Virus record (IMG/VR): IMGVR_UViG_3300035182_000826
Location: 1-64,000 of that record
DNA length: 64,000 bases
Strand: one strand, 5' to 3'
Source: a virus
The notes under the pieces are model-generated. The model was not told where the DNA came from. It saw only the letters and a program-made list of their open reading frames with translations, and searched no databases. A program made the translations under genes and the position numbers. Positions 53,701 to 62,221 of the stretch are shown here, one piece after another. Within the stretch, counting starts at the first letter, position 1, and every line of letters starts with the position of its first letter.

Positions 53701-54303
53701 TGTGTTTGCGGTGTAAGGAAAAACGCCATTCGTGAACGATGTCAGATCAGCGTCAAGCGAATAAAGATCCAAGTTCACATCATTCACTTGGAATGACTTT
53801 TGTGGTTGCCCATATCGTGTAGTCAAAACACGGTTCATAACCAAGAAGAACTGTTCCTTCCAGTTGCTGTTGTTCGGGTCATTCCACGTGATTGTCACAC
53901 CAGACAAATCAATACCACGGCTATCAATGACATGCTCAGTGGTTGTCACTGATGTGAACTTAACAAGCCCTCGCACAGGGATGTTTCTGGTCGCCTTGTA
54001 TGAAATCAGCTTTGCAAGTCTGAGAATGCTTTGCTTACGTTGTGCAGTCGTAATGAAGTTCTCATGTGACAACATGTCAACACGATATGAGAGTTGCTCA
54101 GCCACGTAGGCGAACATTTCAATCATTGCAATGAGTTCACTCGACTCTGTCAGGTCATTGAAGATTTCAGAGTAGTAAATCCGAAGGTAGTCAATGAGAG
54201 ACTGCTTGATCGTGTCAAAGTCGTACGCAGTAAAGTTCACCTCGCTAAATGCTTGGTAGATTGATTCCCACGTTTCGGCTGAATATGAAGTGCGAAGTGA
54301 CAT
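50707..54303 (-). CDS. 6: Baseplate wedge protein, T4 gp6-like (J-like)
   Basis: 1198 residues, nearly twice T4 gp6 (660). The N-terminal region is typical: IYYSEIFNDLTESSELIAMI, EQLSYRVDMLSHENFITTAQR and LRLAKLISYKATRNIPVRG. The C-terminal part has a KFKVVKTQSSTLTDERIKEE stretch and LLSLMHQRLPVDVASVVLVP, expected for gp6/J proteins that contact the tube and neighbouring wedges. The middle (~residues 560-900) carries beta-rich inserts. It is the last intact gene of the minus-strand baseplate operon and has its own late box. Confidence 0.9.
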   Translation of the reverse strand: MSLRTSYSAETWESIYQAFSEVNFTAYDFDTIKQSLIDYLRIYYSEIFNDLTESSELIAMIEMFAYVAEQLSYRVDMLSHENFITTAQRKQSILRLAKLISYKATRNIPVRGLVKFTSVTTTEHVIDSRGIDLSGVTITWNDPNNSNWKEQFFLVMNRVLTTRYGQPQKSFQVNDVNLDLYSLDADLTSFTNGVFPYTANTGLDSFPMELVPADLDADGPFEREPDLSASFSILYADDGIGDGSDYTGFLGYTKQGTLTKVDLNIKDKLPNRKLTFLPNNVNDTDVWVQQVNSNGDIAARWAQVDTISEQNLIFNTDRTTRAKYEVDTLENDQISVLFGDGDFADMPQGLFRFWMRQSINRSIVIAKNKIVNTAMPVTYQSSTGNSETCTFTFSLCSTLQNGSGSETIEHIRQSAPATYYSQNRMVNGQDYNTFLLKDPSILRLKTINRTFAGQPKYIDWNDASGSYENVKLFGDDLVTRYELGLDSLTTTVSGQALIDSVIEPLLSTNGMITALTHLSATDAATVGVVSTPRTSFIEDNRSGLFSSSNGYVKLIDGTTPDGSLKEKTAMQGLIDRHWYGEPLSYVEGTNNQIWAVIPDPALYPKDDSRIYQSTVPRTIDGVTKYPPGDVGSGLQPIAEQDYFALKFNRTMLGIGSGTLTLSTTDAAIINGTYTTYVGGVLTTVPNADVWTIEIAADGETFYVRSSIQGTLSTGVVGNTYQVQPPGSQTSVSFFTITAGSVPFEPGDAFVIDTINGVLTPRTSAYHVNYNSTGVINLNGWWEILGYSQLPDFAGGTISVGQELLFTQDVTQYSWLIFIKKLSVGYEIHYRNLSLAVESNTTNFWYNEVDQLIDNDTQKRVFDNIKILRSNLDVNNTVLKKNQIYDVVGPIKDSTGVTNFNKLQIMPSDMLQTSTSGDLTPDYMLQFETFSAGSYEYYVIEPSSSTITLLTSSTDIATAAAAFSGVSAGSFTAWGTDGTVFGRRQRMPAISSDDTGLDFMWQHFAPYTNMIDPSPTNIHDAYLITQGYYDGMVSYINGEQSSAPDVPTPLELKTSYSALLKNKMMSDTMVLHSGKFKLLFGSLAEPQYRAKFKVVKTQSSTLTDERIKEELLYVVNTYFDIKNWDFGETFYATDLLSLMHQRLPVDVASVVLVPLYGTNSFGDLFTVESGFDEILLSSAQLSDIEIVDALTSTVIRQVK

Positions 54304-54330
54304 GTTGTATCTTTGTCGTTGGACCTTGTG

Positions 54331-54338
54331 GTATTTAC
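54331..54338 (-). promoter_or_regulatory. Late-promoter box (GTAAATAC) for gp6
   Basis: Minus-strand GTAAATACC lies 28 bases from the gp6 start codon, in the short gap after the gp25-like gene. Confidence 0.6.
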
Positions 54339-54354
54339 ATTGATGGCCGATGCA

Positions 54355-54741
54355 TCAGGTCATGCTGAATTCAAGCTTCAGCGTTTCAGTGATGTTCAAT
54401 TCCACATAGTACAAGTCCATGAATGCAGCGATCATGTTGTTGTCTGGCAGCACCTGAATTGACAGATCCTTGAGCTGTAGTCTAGGGTCGTAGTCAACCG
54501 CCTTTTGCAAATCAGCCTTGATGATTTCCAATGTCTTTTGATCAGCCTGTTCAAAGGTAAGGAGTGGAATTCTCGTGCCAAATGATGGCATTCCAACACG
54601 CTCACCTGGTACAGTGTAAATGAAGTTCAACAAGTCCTGCTTTACAAGCTCAAGGTTCGTAAGCATGAACCCAGCCTTCTTGTCCTGCAAGAAGTTAGCC
54701 GTGCTGAACCCGCGATAAAGTGGTAGTGCTCTAGCCATCAT
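54355..54741 (-). CDS. 25: Baseplate wedge protein, T4 gp25-like
   Basis: About 128 residues from the ATG at 54741, which overlaps the stop of the gp5-like gene (ATGA); a TTG at 54750 is an alternative. The conserved layout is present: YRGFSTANFL, NLLNFIYT-like DLLNFIYTVPGERVGMPSFGTRIP, then a helix (DLQKAVDYDPRLQLKDL) and strands. gp25 joins wedge and sheath in the baseplate. T4 gp25 is 132 aa. Confidence 0.9.
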   Translation of the reverse strand: MMARALPLYRGFSTANFLQDKKAGFMLTNLELVKQDLLNFIYTVPGERVGMPSFGTRIPLLTFEQADQKTLEIIKADLQKAVDYDPRLQLKDLSIQVLPDNNMIAAFMDLYYVELNITETLKLEFSMT

Positions 54742-55823
54742 GCTTTCCAATTCTTGTTTCTTGTCATAGATGAAGCAGCTCTAGTCCATGGCTCGTGTGT
54801 TGGCACGATCGTTGGGCTTTCAGGGCAGCTCGCGCTTTCAGCGGTTGGCCCATTCAGGTGAATGTTTGCTCCAGTCTGAATGATGTTCCCGCCGGCTAAC
54901 AAATTCATAGCTGCGCCAGAATCAATATTTACCCCCTTACCTGAGATGTTGAAATCATCACAGGCGGCTTGGTACATGCTACCGGTTGATTGAAGGTGAA
55001 TGTTTGCCGCTGACACTTTGAAGTCACCAACACAGGTGATGTTCATGTCACCACCAGTGCTGACACCAATGTCACCCTCGGCGTAAACATGGACACGTCC
55101 ATCCTGATCAAGTTCAATCCACGACCTGCCTTGAGCGGTTGAAACGTAAATCCGCTCATTAGCGTCGTCCATAATGAGCTGATGTCCAGCTGCGGTCTTG
55201 ATTCTGACTCTTCCAGTTGCAGGATTATCCTGCATGATGATTGAGTGCCTGCCGGGTGTTGTGATGCAGTATGTTTGCGGATCAAGTGCCGCAGAGTCAA
55301 CTACATCAGTCTGATAGCCTTCAGTTCCATCTTTCTCAGTCTTGTCCTGCGCGACGGCGCGCTCATAGACGCCACGAGTCTGTGCTTCACTGGCCGTAAG
55401 CTTGTTGTTGAACTGCACTTTCAGATTTGCAGCAGCAGGCTGAACTGGCTCAAACGTGTCAGTCAACGGGCCTGCTGCAATGTCAGGTCTGTTCCGCCCA
55501 GCAGGCAGTGATCTGTTTCCGTGGTCTCTGAAATATGAACCAACGTAGACACGGCGGTTTGGATCATTGTATAGGAAATCGACGTAGCAGAGGGCACCAG
55601 CCTTTGGTGGTGCCCAGAAGCCATATGAGACAAGTCCAGATGAAACTGTTCCGGCTGGACCGGCCGGGAAATCACGTGTCTGCCCCCCAATTGGGGTTGC
55701 GTACGAAGCCCATGGCAAATCTTGAATGGAGTATTCATCACCATCAACCGACGGCACCCAGATTTTTAGACGCCCCATTTGCTGGGGATCATTAGTGTCA
55801 AGCACAACGCCTTCACGCAGCAT
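54738..55823 (-). CDS. 5: Baseplate central spike, gp5-like without lysozyme domain
   Basis: 361 residues. N-terminal OB-fold: VVLDTNDPQQMGRLKIWVP, then FWAPPKAGALCYVDFLYND and VYVGSYFRDHGN. The C-terminal half is a repetitive beta-helix (HQLIMDDANERIYVSTAQG, VHVYAEGDIGVSTGGDMNI) and the chain ends with PTHEPWTR, a motif common near gp5 ends. T4 gp5 (575 aa) has a lysozyme domain between these parts; none is seen here. It would form the trimeric needle capped by the PAAR protein. Confidence 0.85.
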   Translation of the reverse strand: MLREGVVLDTNDPQQMGRLKIWVPSVDGDEYSIQDLPWASYATPIGGQTRDFPAGPAGTVSSGLVSYGFWAPPKAGALCYVDFLYNDPNRRVYVGSYFRDHGNRSLPAGRNRPDIAAGPLTDTFEPVQPAAANLKVQFNNKLTASEAQTRGVYERAVAQDKTEKDGTEGYQTDVVDSAALDPQTYCITTPGRHSIIMQDNPATGRVRIKTAAGHQLIMDDANERIYVSTAQGRSWIELDQDGRVHVYAEGDIGVSTGGDMNITCVGDFKVSAANIHLQSTGSMYQAACDDFNISGKGVNIDSGAAMNLLAGGNIIQTGANIHLNGPTAESASCPESPTIVPTHEPWTRAASSMTRNKNWKA

Positions 55824-57937
55824 TACACGTCCTTCACGGTTGACGAGGTTGCGCCTTGAACTGTTTGCCCAGGGTAACCAAACACACTGAACGAGTGAAG
55901 TTCAACCTCTTGTGTAAATCTTGATCCACTGATTAGGCTCCTGATTGTGCCAGCCCAGTAGAAATTGTCGTAGAACAGCTGTGCTGAGTAATCACCGCTG
56001 AGCTGCTCATTTGTTCTGAAATCAACATTTGGACCGTACACATTCACCTTGAAGAATAATGGTGAAGTGGTAAAGCTTGGGCCGGTGAAGGCCTTTGACG
56101 TCAGGGTGAAAGTGCCGTCGCCATTGTTGGTGGCGCCAGAGGTAATGCCAAGCGACTTCTCGAACGCCGCTCTGTACTCTGACTTGACTCCAGTATTCAC
56201 AGAACTAGTGCCGGATGCACCGGTTGTCACCGAGTTCACATGCTGCTGAATGGTTGGTAGAGTCACACCAACTAATATGTCAGGGTTGCCGCGGAGCTCT
56301 AATTTAGCCGTGATTGGACCCGCGTTGTAGAACGCTGAAATGTTTCTTGTGTACTGCTGAGCCACAGACTGTGGCGTTTCACCATCTGTGTCACCCGCGA
56401 TCGCGCTGTAATTTGAAAAATTCTGACGCTCCAAGTGCGTTCTCTTTGGCAGCAGCATTGGGTCCTTTGCACGCATGCCATACACGTTCCGTTTGTCAGT
56501 GCTTGTTGTGTTCCCATCTGTTTGATTCTGCCCCTCATCAGCCGTGACGAACAACTCACTCTGCCCAAGCTTGACGCCTTGCATTAGCATGATGTTCAAG
56601 TTCTCAATTTTCAGATCAAGAGACAAAACATCAAGGTTCTTTCCAGAGAAGATGTAGTCATATTCAACAAAGTTCTTCGGCACTGATTTCACGACCCCGT
56701 TCTCTGTTGTTTGGGTGAACAGATTTTGAGGGTAATCACCGCTCGAGTTCTCTTTGGTTGCCATGTCGACGTTTGGCACAATGAACTCAACCACATCAAC
56801 GTGCACAGTGAAGTTCGTGTCATCACTGGTGATTGACACGATGTGCTTGTAGAACTTCACAGCTGTGGTCTTGTTCGTCTTTGAGAAGTTACCAAGCTTA
56901 GCTACTTCGATTGTCTGCTCAAAGATTTTGTCAAGCACTTCAGTTAGCGACAGCTCGGGGTCTACCGCAACATAGCTGTCCTTGGCGGTAGCAGGTGAGT
57001 TCTTGTTCGCTGCCTGTTTCTTAGTGGCTTCGTTCTTACGCTTGGCCTCTTCATTCTCAAGTAAGGTCTTGAAGTTGATTTCAGTGGCCGCCCCAGTTGT
57101 CGGACCAGCAAAGGTAAAGTTCTCCCAAGATGCTGGGATGGTGATCATGTACTGGACAGGTCGCCCAAAATTGCTGGTGGTCTCAACTGTTGTTGCCCCT
57201 GGTGTTGGGTTGATCTGAGCATTCAGCTGCTTGTACCGAACCATTGACAGATCGTTCAGCTGCTTTTCAAATGATGCAACCACTGCACCAAGGGTGTTCG
57301 CACTCTTGCCAGTGAAGTACGAAGAGGCCGTGCCAATTGAACTCCAGGCAAAGTTGTAATTGGAGTTCGTGCTAACACCGATCATTGGGTAGCACTTGCA
57401 CTCATAAATGCCACGCACCTCATTCAAATCAACTTGGATCTGAGAGAAGATGCATGGAATGCTTGTTGATTGAATCAACGAAGTTGACCCGTCTGGCTTG
57501 TGCCCAATGAACAGAATCTTCAGCAGTAGTGTCATGCCTTGGTATGACACCTGCAGCTTCTGATCCATAATGTACTGAAGAAAGTTCGCAAAGGAAATGC
57601 CAACACTGTCAATCACATTGAATGACATTTCTAGCCCAACAGCGTTCGGTGATCTTGAGCCGGGCACATTGAACCCAGCAACACTGGTCGTTAGCGCGAA
57701 GTTATCGATCGTGAATTGCGAGAACCGACGGGTGTCAATGACCAAGAACGCTGAGTTGTTGTCAATCGTCTTTATCTCAGATCCAAGTGCCGTTGCGCTA
57801 TCAATTCGAGCCAGCATCTCTTGATTTGACGCTGGCTCAGTAAAGCTTCTGACAGCTTCAGTGGATCTAGCTGCTAAGAGCACGTAATGAATACTGTGTG
57901 ATTGGTATTCATCAAGGGGGTTTTTGATCTTTGCCAT
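55823..57937 (-). CDS. Baseplate hub protein
   Basis: 704 residues between the gp53-like and gp5-like genes, sharing 1-base junctions with both. Segments such as NFLQYIMDQKLQVSYQGMTL and LLKILFIGHKPDGS look like domains of a gp27-type hub; the C-terminal DNFYWAGTIRSLISG and FTQEVELHSFSVFGYPG are typical tail hub strands. A charged helix (EEAKRKNEATKKQAANK) interrupts the middle. Identity as the gp27 counterpart is inferred from order (hub then spike) and size; T4 gp27 is shorter (391 aa). Confidence 0.6.
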   Translation of the reverse strand: MAKIKNPLDEYQSHSIHYVLLAARSTEAVRSFTEPASNQEMLARIDSATALGSEIKTIDNNSAFLVIDTRRFSQFTIDNFALTTSVAGFNVPGSRSPNAVGLEMSFNVIDSVGISFANFLQYIMDQKLQVSYQGMTLLLKILFIGHKPDGSTSLIQSTSIPCIFSQIQVDLNEVRGIYECKCYPMIGVSTNSNYNFAWSSIGTASSYFTGKSANTLGAVVASFEKQLNDLSMVRYKQLNAQINPTPGATTVETTSNFGRPVQYMITIPASWENFTFAGPTTGAATEINFKTLLENEEAKRKNEATKKQAANKNSPATAKDSYVAVDPELSLTEVLDKIFEQTIEVAKLGNFSKTNKTTAVKFYKHIVSITSDDTNFTVHVDVVEFIVPNVDMATKENSSGDYPQNLFTQTTENGVVKSVPKNFVEYDYIFSGKNLDVLSLDLKIENLNIMLMQGVKLGQSELFVTADEGQNQTDGNTTSTDKRNVYGMRAKDPMLLPKRTHLERQNFSNYSAIAGDTDGETPQSVAQQYTRNISAFYNAGPITAKLELRGNPDILVGVTLPTIQQHVNSVTTGASGTSSVNTGVKSEYRAAFEKSLGITSGATNNGDGTFTLTSKAFTGPSFTTSPLFFKVNVYGPNVDFRTNEQLSGDYSAQLFYDNFYWAGTIRSLISGSRFTQEVELHSFSVFGYPGQTVQGATSSTVKDV

Positions 57938-58317
57938 TAGACGATCGGGGTAATTGGATTAGTCGGCACTGTTCGTGTGCTTGTGTACCCACCAAGTCGG
58001 CCTTGCATTAGCTGTTGTGCTCTTGACTTGGTTGGAATACGAAGAACTCGACCAACTGAAACCTCCTGTTCAGGATCAAGAATTGCGTTGTACTGAGCAA
58101 TTAGCCACCACATTGACCACTTGTCTTCTCCATAGTAAGCAGCTGCAATCAGATCGATTCTGCCTGCAGTTAGTGAATCCACAACATAGATCAAATCAGT
58201 TTCATCAGTCTGGAACTGGGTTCTCTCCCACCATTCCAATGCTGAACTGTTCACCTCGGTCTGGCCACCAGCTGTATACCGTGACGATGAAAGTAAAGTT
58301 GAGTTCTTTTCAGCCAT
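57937..58317 (-). CDS. 53: Baseplate wedge protein, gp53-like with LysM-type fold
   Basis: 126 residues. LIYVVDSLTAGRIDLIAAAYYG, WSMWWLIAQYNAILDPEQEV and GRVLRIP match the gp53/LysM pattern in which a small LysM-like domain joins neighbouring wedges. The N-terminal 45 residues are an arm. ATG overlaps the upstream stop within a TAAATAATG sequence that also resembles a late box. Confidence 0.75.
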   Translation of the reverse strand: MAEKNSTLLSSSRYTAGGQTEVNSSALEWWERTQFQTDETDLIYVVDSLTAGRIDLIAAAYYGEDKWSMWWLIAQYNAILDPEQEVSVGRVLRIPTKSRAQQLMQGRLGGYTSTRTVPTNPITPIV

Positions 58318-58697
58318 TATTTATTTCCACGAGGTGTGAGGTGTTTCTTCCAATCTGGGTCACCTAAGAATTTTCCGTATTCAAATGAGAACCCGTTGCT
58401 CTTCGCGATTGCTGGTTCGCCAGGTGGCCATCTGCCCTTGATGACATTTTTAACATAAAGATATGCACACACGGAACTTTTTGCAATCGTGTCTTCGCCC
58501 TTTGGAAATGGGCCGTGGAGGACATCTGTAGCATAAAGATATGCATACACTGGGTCTTTTGCAAGCGCATTTTCCCGCTTCTTCAGCTCACTTGGGTTAT
58601 TCTTATATTTCTCCCAAACCAATTTTGGCACAGCTTCATGCGCCGCGTCATAATGCTTAAGAGACTTTGGGTCTGAATGGTGCTTGTAGATGTTCAT
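58317..58697 (-). CDS. Short repeat protein, paralogue of the 38292 protein
   Basis: 126 residues. MNIYKHHSDPKSLKHYDAAHE and VPKLVWEKYKNN match the N-terminus of the 38292 protein. Two full units (YLYATDVLHGPFPKGEDTIA, YLYVKNVIKGRWPPGEPAIA) and a partial one follow, against about six in the paralogue. It sits inside the baseplate operon with overlaps on both sides, yet no structural role is known. The end GNK then TAAATA is conserved with the paralogue. Confidence 0.65.
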   Translation of the reverse strand: MNIYKHHSDPKSLKHYDAAHEAVPKLVWEKYKNNPSELKKRENALAKDPVYAYLYATDVLHGPFPKGEDTIAKSSVCAYLYVKNVIKGRWPPGEPAIAKSNGFSFEYGKFLGDPDWKKHLTPRGNK

Positions 58698-59899
58698 GGT
58701 GTGTTTGGTGTGTTTGAGACGTCCATTCCATACTCTTGGGATGGTTTCTTAATTGCATCAGCCCTAGATGCTAATCCTGAGTTGTTATAAACGGTTTCAG
58801 ACGTACTGGTGGTTGAACTTGTGGTAGCTGATTCAACACTCACCGTTGATCCATCACTTGTAGTAACAACAGAACTTGTTGATGTGTATGCGCTGGCGGT
58901 TGAACTTGATGTTGACTCTGACACGTACTCGTTCGTGCTTGTTGACTCTCTGAATGCACTCACCATGTCTCCATTTCTGAATGACACCAAATCGAAACCG
59001 TTGAACTGAAGTGGAGAGAATGATTCAATCAAGTCAATGTTCACATCCATCACTGTTGGAAATGGAATGAACTCACCATCTGCATCCTTGATGCTAGTTG
59101 GAATCCAGTCAACATCTGTTGGCCATGTCCAGTTCAGGCCAGTGATGACGGTCGGTACTTCACCAACGATCCCTCGCCAGCCGCTGAACATCACGATTGG
59201 TGGTGGCGCTCCTAGCTTGTTCTGGAATTGCACGCGTTGCTTTTCTCCAAAGTAAGGCATCACCCAACCACGAAGTGTGTTCAGCATGATGAAGTTCCGC
59301 TTTGCTTCATCACTAGTTCTGCAGGTGAACTTAGCAGTGATCTGCCATCCCGTTGACTTTGTACCCTTGTACTTTTGAAATTCACCAGGCATTTGTGGTG
59401 GTGAAATTGCCTCGTACTCAGCGTTTCGACGTTCACCTACTTGTGGCATGTTATCGAACTCAACAACATCTTGTGTAAACGGGTCAACTGGAAAATTAAC
59501 ATTTGCAACGATTGCCGATGCAGCTCCATTTGACGCAGCTGAGGTGAGCTTCACCTTGTGACCGGTGAGATTAGTGACAGCATTTCCAGAAGACGCATTC
59601 ACAGCAGTTGCGCTGACTTGTGACACGCTGGCCGATGCAGATGCAACAGAGCTTCCAACTGAGGAGTACGTGTTGCTCAGTGTACCAAGGTCATACCCAG
59701 TTGAAATTGACTTGAATGATTCAGTAGCGCTTGACAGGCCAGTGAATGAATTCAAGTTTCCATACGATGACTGGATCTTTTCGAATGACTCGCTGAGTGC
59801 TGTAGACACGTCAGACGATGTGTTGTTCACCAAAGAATCTGAAACTGTGCCAGTTCCAAATGATGGAAGTGAGCCTGAAAGACTGCTCATTAAGCTCAT
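58694..59899 (-). CDS. Baseplate/tail-tube protein, possibly gp54-like tube initiator
   Basis: 401 residues. Residues 1-125 and 320-380 are Ser/Thr/Ala-rich and look flexible. The central fold has STGWQITAKFTCRTSDEAKR, RGWVMPYFG, APPPIVMFSGWRG and FPTVMDVNIDLIESFSPLQF, similar to tail-tube-like baseplate proteins (gp48/gp54 group) in related phages. The position in the baseplate operon agrees; the choice between gp48 and gp54 cannot be made here. ATGA overlap with the gene upstream. Confidence 0.5.
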   Translation of the reverse strand: MSLMSSLSGSLPSFGTGTVSDSLVNNTSSDVSTALSESFEKIQSSYGNLNSFTGLSSATESFKSISTGYDLGTLSNTYSSVGSSVASASASVSQVSATAVNASSGNAVTNLTGHKVKLTSAASNGAASAIVANVNFPVDPFTQDVVEFDNMPQVGERRNAEYEAISPPQMPGEFQKYKGTKSTGWQITAKFTCRTSDEAKRNFIMLNTLRGWVMPYFGEKQRVQFQNKLGAPPPIVMFSGWRGIVGEVPTVITGLNWTWPTDVDWIPTSIKDADGEFIPFPTVMDVNIDLIESFSPLQFNGFDLVSFRNGDMVSAFRESTSTNEYVSESTSSSTASAYTSTSSVVTTSDGSTVSVESATTSSTTSTSETVYNNSGLASRADAIKKPSQEYGMDVSNTPNTP

Positions 59900-60501
59900 G
59901 ATGCTGGTCCTTTGATTTTACGGATGATCTTTGTGGCAATCTCTGGAGAAACGTGAACCAACTTTGACACTGCCGCTACGTTATCAGACTTTGCTGCATG
60001 TCTAACAAGTGATCCAGATACCAAGTGCACTGGAAAATCATCATCAAGAAGTTTCAGCATTTCATTTGCTGAGTCTTCGTTGAACTCTTCATTTCGATTG
60101 AGCTCGATGATTGTGTGATCAATCTTTGACCCGTCCTCTGCAGTGTTGTACTTGTCCAACAACTTCTTGTAAGCCTTGATCCGATCAGAGCCACCAGCGA
60201 TCACTGTTGGCGTTAGTCCTTCAGCTTTAACTTTTTTCACGGCGTCCATTACCGAGTTTGCGACAATGATCTTCATACCATCGGCACGTTTCGAGGCATG
60301 CATAATTGCCTTGCGCTCCTCAGGGCTCAATGGGTTTCTGGTGTGGTCTTCAGAGGTTTTCTTACCATTGATGATGGCACAGATGGGAACTACTTCCATA
60401 TCTGGATTCTTTCTAACGTACGCCTTGACCTTATCAAAGAGTGCGTAATGCCCAATTGTCGGTGGTTGAAATCTACCAAAGATGATTGCTACTTTTTTCA
60501 T
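59896..60501 (-). CDS. Nucleotidyltransferase, cytidylyltransferase / NMNAT-like
   Basis: 201 residues from ATG 60501 (MKKVAIIFGRFQPPTIGHYALF). A further in-frame ATG at 60645 is rejected because the conserved fold starts at 60501 and a late box lies between. Signature: GRFQPPTIGH (HxGH-type), LSPEERKAIM, and HLVSGSLVRHAA in place of the usual ISSTxxR. The enzyme would join a nucleotide to a phosphorylated substrate, for example in NAD or lipid/sugar metabolism; the substrate is unknown. It heads the baseplate operon. Confidence 0.75.
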   Translation of the reverse strand: MKKVAIIFGRFQPPTIGHYALFDKVKAYVRKNPDMEVVPICAIINGKKTSEDHTRNPLSPEERKAIMHASKRADGMKIIVANSVMDAVKKVKAEGLTPTVIAGGSDRIKAYKKLLDKYNTAEDGSKIDHTIIELNRNEEFNEDSANEMLKLLDDDFPVHLVSGSLVRHAAKSDNVAAVSKLVHVSPEIATKIIRKIKGPAS

Positions 60502-60525
60502 TGCACTTTTCTTAAGGGTGACCTC

Positions 60526-60533
60526 ATATTTAG
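60526..60533 (-). promoter_or_regulatory. Late-promoter box (CTAAATAT) of the baseplate operon
   Basis: Minus-strand GCTAAATATGAGG, 25 bases from ATG 60501, within the gap to the divergent gp55 gene. Confidence 0.6.
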
Positions 60534-60635
60534 CCAGCAGTGAAGTTCGTCGATTTGATCCTGAGAGCCCCAGTCTTGTGCTGCATAACCCAAATACAAT
60601 ACCTATTAGAGCCGTTTCTTCACCTAGGTAGTTCA

Positions 60636-61100
60636 ATGACGGCACCCAAAAAAGTTAAACCAGCAAAACGTGAGCGCTCAACATCAACAAAGGGGCATTA
60701 CGTTGACAACAAAGATCTTTTAGCAGCATTCCTTGAGGCAAGGGAAAAGGGCGTTCTTACTGATCGCCTTGCAAAGTACTTGATGCTCATTGCAGAGCGG
60801 TACTCATATCACCCTTGGTTCGCATCATTTTCATGGCGTGAAGACATGGTGGCGACAGCTGTGTTGAACCTCTGTTCGAATTGGCACAAGTTTGATCCGA
60901 CTAAGAGTGACAGTCCGAATCCGTTCTCATACTACAGCACTGCTGTTTACCGCAGTTTTCTCTCATATCTTGACACTGAGCGTGGTGAGCGAAAGGTCAA
61001 GGACCTGTTGCTGATTGCTGCTGGAGCAAATCCCTCATTCAATTTTGATGGTGGCATGTCGTCTGATGATTCGGCCTTTTCGAGTAGAAGTGACGAATAA
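60636..61100 (+). CDS. 55: Late-transcription sigma factor, T4 gp55-like
   Basis: 154 residues from ATG 60636 behind CTAGGTAG; an in-frame ATG at 60540 is rejected because it adds unrelated sequence. The basic N-terminus is followed by LAKYLMLIAERYSYHPWFASFSWREDMVATAVLNLC and FDPTKSDSPNPFSYYSTAVYRSFLSYL, the diverged sigma-2-like region of gp55 that reads the late -10 box. It agrees with the many TAAATA boxes in the window. It is slightly shorter than T4 gp55 (185 aa). Confidence 0.85.
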   Translation: MTAPKKVKPAKRERSTSTKGHYVDNKDLLAAFLEAREKGVLTDRLAKYLMLIAERYSYHPWFASFSWREDMVATAVLNLCSNWHKFDPTKSDSPNPFSYYSTAVYRSFLSYLDTERGERKVKDLLLIAAGANPSFNFDGGMSSDDSAFSSRSDE

Positions 61101-61177
61101 CCCAATCATGAAAAGTCGGGCTTGCCCTGATAGCTAAAATAGCATTAGGCCGTTCAACACCACTTGAAATACGGCCA

Positions 61178-62221
61178 ATGAAATTTGACATCAAACGTTT
61201 ACTTTGTTTCACTGACATCCACTTTGGCGCTAGGCTGAATTCAGAGCAGCATCTTCAAGACTGCTCTGAATTCATTGCTTGGTTCATTCGGAAAGCCAAA
61301 GACACAAAGGCAACCCATATTGCCTTTCTCGGCGACTGGTTCGAGAACCGATCAGCCATCAATGTCAGAACGCTTCAAGTTGCATCAGAGTGCGCCGATG
61401 CGCTGAACGCGCTTGGCCTACCAGTGTTTTTCATTGTTGGTAACCATGACCTATTCTTCAGACACAATAGGTCAGTGTTCAGCACTGCACCCTACAAGAG
61501 CCTAGAGAACTTTCACTTGATCAGTGATACCACTGAGCTCAGTGACACGGTGCTGGCGGCTCCATTCCTGTTCAAGCAAGAATACATTGATCAGGCAGAG
61601 CAGATCAACAAATACAAGTTCGTGCTTGGGCACTTTGAGTTCAAGAACTTCGTCGTCACTGGACAGACGAAGATGCTTGATCATGGGCCAGATGCTGATC
61701 TGTTCTTCGGCCCGAAATACATTCTCTCTGGTCACTTCCACAAGCGTCAGGTAAACAAGAACATCGTGTACATTGGGAACACATTCCCAACCAACTACGG
61801 TGATGTGTGGGACACGGAGCGCGGTTGCGCATTGCTTGACCTAGAGTCTGAGACCATTGAGTTCTTCGACTATGATGGGCCGACCTTCTACTCAATGCTG
61901 CTTTCAGACATGCTGATGAAGGCGCCAGTGTTCAAAAATGGTGGTCGTGTTCGATGCATTCTTGATGTTGATATGACCTACTCTGAGGTTCAGCTCTTGC
62001 GAGATGAGTTCACTAAGCAATTCAATCTTCGTGAGTTCTGCATTGAGGAAGACATCGAGACCAAAATGTCAACGCTGAACGATGGTATTGAATTGGCAAC
62101 GGAACTTGACACTTCCTCTTTAGATGCCACTGTTCAACAGTTGATTGCCGAGGGCGTTCAGCCATCACCTAATATCAGTCCAGTAGAGCTCATCGCGATT
62201 TACAAGGAATTGGACCAATGA
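61178..62221 (+). CDS. 47: Recombination endonuclease subunit, T4 gp47-like (Mre11/SbcD)
   Basis: 347 residues with the metallophosphoesterase motifs: FTDIHFGARLN near residues 11-21, LGDWFENRSA near 51-60, VGNHDLFF near 88 and LSGHFHKRQ near 184. It pairs with gp46 to resect DNA ends for recombination-dependent replication. The stop overlaps the gp46 start by 4 bases, so the two subunits are co-translated. Confidence 0.93.
   Translation: MKFDIKRLLCFTDIHFGARLNSEQHLQDCSEFIAWFIRKAKDTKATHIAFLGDWFENRSAINVRTLQVASECADALNALGLPVFFIVGNHDLFFRHNRSVFSTAPYKSLENFHLISDTTELSDTVLAAPFLFKQEYIDQAEQINKYKFVLGHFEFKNFVVTGQTKMLDHGPDADLFFGPKYILSGHFHKRQVNKNIVYIGNTFPTNYGDVWDTERGCALLDLESETIEFFDYDGPTFYSMLLSDMLMKAPVFKNGGRVRCILDVDMTYSEVQLLRDEFTKQFNLREFCIEEDIETKMSTLNDGIELATELDTSSLDATVQQLIAEGVQPSPNISPVELIAIYKELDQ

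Noticed and set aside
60502-60645. Longer N-terminus for the nucleotidyltransferase
   Set aside because: The extra 48 residues contain no fold elements, cross the late box and overlap the gp55 start region; the conserved fold begins at ATG 60501.
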